This document shows positions 60,796 through 64,000 of a DNA stretch of 64,000 bases, piece after piece. The position numbers were made by a program, and so were the translations under genes. Location: contig NZ_JBEEAC010000020.1 in the NCBI RefSeq assembly GCF_040120695.1, forward strand, positions 66,323 to 130,322, read 5' to 3'. Position 1 is the stretch's first letter, and every line of letters starts with the position of its first letter. The notes under the pieces are model-generated. The model was not told where the DNA came from. It saw only the letters and a list, made by a program, of their open reading frames with translations, and searched no databases. This DNA comes from Plantactinospora sp040120695. GTDB taxonomy: Bacteria > Actinomycetota > Actinomycetes > Mycobacteriales > Micromonosporaceae.

Positions 60796-61284
60796 ATGAG
60801 TGACGAACTGACCGGGCCGGGCACGCAGACCCGACGGGCGCTGTTGGCGGGTGCGGGTGCGGTGGGAGTGTCCGTGGTGTTGGCCGCCTGCGGCACCGGT
60901 GACGACGACGCGCTCGACGGCACCGGAAACAGCCCGTCGGCCGGCGGTGCTCCGTCCCCCACCGGTTCGCCGAGCGCTCCGGCCAAGGGTGGCAGCGCCG
61001 CCGCGCTGGCCAAGAAAAGCGAGATTCCGGTTGGCGGCGGCAAGATCCTCGCCGACCAGCAGGTCGTGGTCACCCAGCCGACCGAGGGCGAGTTCAAGGC
61101 TTTCAGTTCGATCTGCACCCACCAGCAGTGCCCGGTGACCGGCGTCGACGGGGGCACGATCAACTGTAGTTGCCACTTCAGCAAGTTCTCCGTGGCGGAC
61201 GGCTCGGTGAAGGGTGGCCCGGCGACGAAGCCGCTGGCCGAGAAGAAGATCAACGTCGACGGCGACGACATCGTCCTGGCCTGA
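60796..61284 (+). CDS. Rieske (2Fe-2S) lipoprotein with twin-arginine signal
   Basis: The 162-residue protein combines a Tat-type start (TRRALLAGAGAVG) with a lipobox LAAC, so it is probably exported folded and lipid-anchored. Rieske ligands are Cys107 and His109 (CTHQQC) and Cys124 and His127 (CSCH); Cys112 and Cys126 should form the stabilising disulfide. A Ser/Pro/Gly linker (about 35-75) connects the anchor to the cluster domain. The electron partner is unknown. It lies between uvrA and uvrC, an order conserved in relatives as I recall. Confidence 0.92.
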   Translation: MSDELTGPGTQTRRALLAGAGAVGVSVVLAACGTGDDDALDGTGNSPSAGGAPSPTGSPSAPAKGGSAAALAKKSEIPVGGGKILADQQVVVTQPTEGEFKAFSSICTHQQCPVTGVDGGTINCSCHFSKFSVADGSVKGGPATKPLAEKKINVDGDDIVLA

Positions 61285-61292
61285 ACCCGGGG

Positions 61293-61330
61293 CGCCTGGC
61301 ACGGCCGACCATCCGTCGCCGTGCCAGGCG
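61293..61330 (+). terminator. Terminator hairpin after the Rieske gene
   Basis: CGCCTGGCACGGC pairs perfectly with GCCGTGCCAGGCG (13 bp) around a 12-nt loop, 8 bp after the stop. Confidence 0.75.
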
Positions 61331-61360
61331 GTGTCCCAGGCGGGGTCTAGGCTTGTCGGC

Positions 61361-63310
61361 GTGCCCGACCCCGCTACCTATCGCCCGGCACCGGGCACGA
61401 TTCCCGACCTGCCCGGGGTTTACCGGTTCCGCGATCCCACCGGCCGGGTGATCTACGTCGGCAAGGCCAAGAGCTTGCGCAGCCGGCTCAATTCCTACTT
61501 CGGCGACCTGTGGAACCTGCACCAGCGCACCCAGCAGATGGTCACCAGCGCCGGCAGCGTGGACTGGGTCACCGTCGGCACGGAGGTCGAGGCGCTCCAG
61601 CTCGAATACAACTGGATCAAGCAGTACGACCCCCGGTTCAACGTGCGCTACCGGGACGACAAGTCGTACCCCTATCTCGCGGTCACTCTCGACGAGGAGT
61701 TCCCCCGGCTCCAGGTGATGCGGGGCGCCAAGCGCAGGGGGGTGCGCTACTTCGGGCCGTACTCGCACGCCTGGGCGATCCGCGAGACGCTGGACCTGCT
61801 GCTCCGGGTCTTCCCGGCCCGGACCTGCTCGGCCGGGGTGTTCCGGCGGCAGGCCCAGATCGGCCGGCCGTGCCTGCTCGGCGACATCGACAAGTGCTCC
61901 GCGCCCTGCGTCGGGCGGACCTCGGCCGAGGAGCACCGCCGGATCGTCGACGAGTTCTGCGACTTCATGGGCGGCCGTACCGACCAGATGGTCCGCCGGC
62001 TCGAACGTGAGATGGGCGAGGCCAGCGAGGCGCTGGAGTTCGAACGGGCCGCCCGGCTGCGTGACGACATCGTGGCGCTGCGCCGGGCGATGGAGAAGCA
62101 GACCGTGGTCTTCGGCGACGGTACCGACGCCGACGTGGTGGCGTTCGCCGAGGATCCGCTGGAGGCGGCGGTCCAGGTCTTCCACGTCCGGGACGGGCGG
62201 GTACGCGGCCAGCGCGGCTGGGTGGTGGAGAAGGTTGAGGACCTGAGCACCGGAGACCTGGTGCACCACTTCTGCTCCCAGGTCTACGGCGAGGCCGAGG
62301 GGGAGGGCGACGTGCCCCGCGAGCTGCTGGTGCCCGCGCTGCCGGCCGACGTCGACGCGCTGGCCGAGTGGCTGTCGGCGCGGCGGGGCGGAAAGGTCGC
62401 CCTGCGGGTGCCGCAGCGCGGCGACAAGAAGGCGCTGCTGGAGACGGTGGCGCGGAACGCGGCCGAGGCGCTGACCCGGCACAAGCTGCGCCGGGCCGGT
62501 GACCTGACCACCCGCAGCGAGGCGCTGGACGAGATCACCGAGGCGCTCGGGCTGCGTACCGCACCACTGCGCATCGAGTGCTACGACGTGTCGCAGATCC
62601 AGGGCACCGACGTGGTGGCCAGCATGGTCGTCTTCGAGGACGGACTGGCCCGCAAGAGCGAGTACCGGCGGTTCGTGGTGCGCGGGGCCACCGACGATCT
62701 TTCGGCGCTCTCCGAGGTGCTGCGTCGCCGGTTCGCCCGCTATCTCCAGGTGCGGGGTGAGATCGGGGAGATCGGTGACGAGATGGCCTCCGACCCGGAC
62801 CGGCCGGGCATCGACCCGACCACCGGACGTCCGCGCAAGTTCGCGTACCCACCGCAGTTGGTGGTGGTGGACGGCGGGCAGCCCCAGGTCGCCGCCGCCG
62901 CGGAGGTCCTCGCCGAACTGGGCATCGACGACATCGCACTCTGCGGGCTGGCCAAACGGCTGGAGGAGGTCTGGCTGCCCGGCGACGAGTTCCCGGTGAT
63001 CCTGCCGCGCACCTCGGAGGGGCTCTACCTGCTGCAACGCGTCCGGGACGAGGCGCACCGATTCGCCATCACGTTCCACCGGCAACGCCGCTCCAAGCGG
63101 ATGACCATCTCCGGCCTCGACCAGATCGCCGGCCTCGGCGAGGTACGCCGCAAGGCACTGCTGCGGCACTTCGGGTCGGTGAAGCGGCTGTCGGCGGCCA
63201 CGGTGGACGAGATCGCCGAGGTGCCCGGGGTGGGCCGGCGTACCGCCGAGGCGATCGTCGCGGCGCTGCACCCGGCGGAACCGCCGGAAATCGCCGACAA
63301 GCGGGTATAG
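61361..63310 (+). CDS. uvrC: Excinuclease ABC subunit C
   Basis: The 649-residue nuclease starts VPDPATYRPAPG at GTG 61361. The GIY-YIG domain (about 15-95) has GVYRFRDPTGRVIYVGKAKS; cysteines in CSAPCVGRTS are usual for the next segment; a UVR motif (about 205-240) binds UvrB. The RNase H-like 5' nuclease has ECYDVSQIQGTDVV and VVDGGQPQV, and tandem helix-hairpin-helix motifs close it (GLGEVRRKALL, EVPGVGRRTAEAI). It makes both incisions in excision repair. Rieske-gene termination just upstream suggests its own promoter. Confidence 0.97.
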   Translation: MPDPATYRPAPGTIPDLPGVYRFRDPTGRVIYVGKAKSLRSRLNSYFGDLWNLHQRTQQMVTSAGSVDWVTVGTEVEALQLEYNWIKQYDPRFNVRYRDDKSYPYLAVTLDEEFPRLQVMRGAKRRGVRYFGPYSHAWAIRETLDLLLRVFPARTCSAGVFRRQAQIGRPCLLGDIDKCSAPCVGRTSAEEHRRIVDEFCDFMGGRTDQMVRRLEREMGEASEALEFERAARLRDDIVALRRAMEKQTVVFGDGTDADVVAFAEDPLEAAVQVFHVRDGRVRGQRGWVVEKVEDLSTGDLVHHFCSQVYGEAEGEGDVPRELLVPALPADVDALAEWLSARRGGKVALRVPQRGDKKALLETVARNAAEALTRHKLRRAGDLTTRSEALDEITEALGLRTAPLRIECYDVSQIQGTDVVASMVVFEDGLARKSEYRRFVVRGATDDLSALSEVLRRRFARYLQVRGEIGEIGDEMASDPDRPGIDPTTGRPRKFAYPPQLVVVDGGQPQVAAAAEVLAELGIDDIALCGLAKRLEEVWLPGDEFPVILPRTSEGLYLLQRVRDEAHRFAITFHRQRRSKRMTISGLDQIAGLGEVRRKALLRHFGSVKRLSAATVDEIAEVPGVGRRTAEAIVAALHPAEPPEIADKRV

Positions 63311-63353
63311 CCAGCCGTCCCGTGGTCGCACCACCTGGCCGAGGTACAGGCGG

Positions 63354-63611
63354 TCAGCGGGTGCACTCCAGCAGCACCCACGCGCTGTACCCGCCGGGCC
63401 AGATGTAGCTGTCGATCACTTCGCAATCGGTGAAGCCGGCGTCCCGGGCCCTGCCCAGGGCCTGGCCGTAGGCCCACTCATAGGCAAACCCGAAGCTGCT
63501 GGAGCCCTCACCACGGAACTGCCTGGTCTCGTCGGCGTGCGCCGCCCCGCCGGTGCCGAGCACGGCGAAAGATGCGGTCAGTAGTGCGGAGATCACTATT
63601 CGGACAAACAT
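63354..63611 (-). CDS. Small secreted protein
   Basis: The 85-residue protein has a clear signal peptide (MFVRIVISALLTASFAVLG, cleavage after AAHA). The mature 60 residues contain GEGSSSFGFAYEWAYGQALG and exactly two cysteines (DCEV and ECTR) that could form a disulfide. No family is recognised. ATG 63611 has only a weak upstream site. It is convergent with uvrC, 43 bp between stops. Confidence 0.7.
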   Translation of the reverse strand: MFVRIVISALLTASFAVLGTGGAAHADETRQFRGEGSSSFGFAYEWAYGQALGRARDAGFTDCEVIDSYIWPGGYSAWVLLECTR

Positions 63612-64000
63612 TCGATCAGGATAAGTGGATGTCGATGTGATCGCATGCGGAAGTGTCGATGCTGGTTCTGTCGTCTGCCTGCGGCCGTCTGGGTGGTTGT
63701 GAGCGCGATGTCCGGATCCGATCCATGATCCACTTCGGCCGCGGGTGGTCGGTGGAATGTCGGCAGGCCGGCAGTCGTTACACCACCCGTGCGACCGAGT
63801 ACCACCAGCCGTGACCTGCACTGGTGGTCAGGCGCCGGGGAATGATCCGGGGCGCCCGGTCGTTACATACTGTGTTCGCCCGAGTACCGGCACCCCCCGG
63901 GCAGGTGTTCGGGCGTTCCTCGCTTGTCCCTGGAGACCTGTGGCGTCTCGGGACAGGTTTCTCCAATGACACCCCATCCCCCCGGTGGGGTGTTCATCCC
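63612..64000. other. Right-edge intergenic region with hairpin
   Basis: No gene is supported in the final 390 bp. ACACCCCA pairs with TGGGGTGT around a 9-nt loop at 63969-63993, probably a terminator or a leader hairpin for a gene beyond the window. Confidence 0.5.

Noticed and set aside
56883..61271. A 1462-codon open frame antisense to uvrA, and similar very long frames such as 36531-40523 (+).
   Set aside because: They mirror third-position GC bias of strong genes on the other strand (uvrA; epimerase, hydrolase and typA), lack ribosome-binding sites and show no protein family features.

Overview
The window is about 64 kb of very GC-rich actinobacterial chromosome, most likely from the Micromonosporaceae (Micromonospora, Plantactinospora or a relative). 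That placement is inferred from gene content and order: polA, rpsA, a coaE-grpB fusion, uvrB, typA, rsgA, uvrA, a Rieske lipoprotein and uvrC in one syntenic series, a PdtaR-type ANTAR regulator, an SCO4848-type membrane protein, a mycothiol-dependent isomerase, and frequent GTG starts. No plasmid or complete prophage is visible, and most of the window is ordinary core chromosome.

Layout. 1-5.6 kb: peptide and amide hydrolases (a D-aminoacylase-like amidohydrolase cut by the left edge, a serine beta-lactamase-fold hydrolase, an M20 peptidase, an alpha/beta hydrolase). 5.7-7.8 kb: a tRNA with anticodon CAA, an ANTAR response regulator and a beta-propeller lipoprotein. 8.0-13.0 kb: a complete branched-chain amino-acid ABC transporter (livJ-H-M-G-F) with a strong hairpin between livJ and livH. 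13.1-23.6 kb: polA, two small DUF genes, an internally deleted Uma2 gene, a methyltransferase, rpsA, coaE and uvrB. 24.8-31.4 kb: six translationally coupled genes of the uncharacterised STM4011-STM4015 type (two LRR-like STM4015 paralogues, an ATP-grasp-like protein, a sulfatase/phosphatase-fold hydrolase, two radical SAM enzymes). 31.7-35.2 kb: a small monooxygenase, pnuC-nadR NAD salvage, and a TerC membrane protein preceded by a yybP-ykoY (manganese) riboswitch. 35.3-38.5 kb: a probable murein-peptide salvage operon (serine hydrolase, dipeptide epimerase, NlpC/P60 peptidase). 38.5-47.9 kb: typA, a DedA-PAP2 fusion, two cell-wall hydrolases, an epimerase pseudogene, an ArsR-MFS pair, a cold-shock protein, a second DedA and a small membrane protein.

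48.0-52.2 kb is a decayed tRNA array on the minus strand. It holds eight well-defined or nearly intact tRNA genes, several degenerate tRNA-like units, recurrent GC-rich hairpins, an HNH-endonuclease fragment, an IS5-type transposase fragment, a winged-helix (HTH_42) gene and an uncharacterised 248-residue protein. 52.4-63.6 kb returns to core genes: an alpha/beta hydrolase with a palindromic operator at its start, a holin-like/DUF3618 pair, an MBL-fold hydrolase, a mycothiol-dependent isomerase, rsgA, uvrA, a Rieske lipoprotein, uvrC and a small secreted protein.

The best candidate for an undescribed system is the STM4011-STM4015 operon. Its tight coupling, its two radical SAM enzymes and a pair of repeat proteins homogenised by recent gene conversion suggest a modification or biosynthetic pathway whose substrate is unknown. 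The tRNA array, with class-I-fold tRNAs carrying leucine anticodons, is the second. A third pattern is that at least four genes (polA, terC, the DedA-PAP2 gene and the ArsR gene) end in short tandem duplications that include the stop codon.
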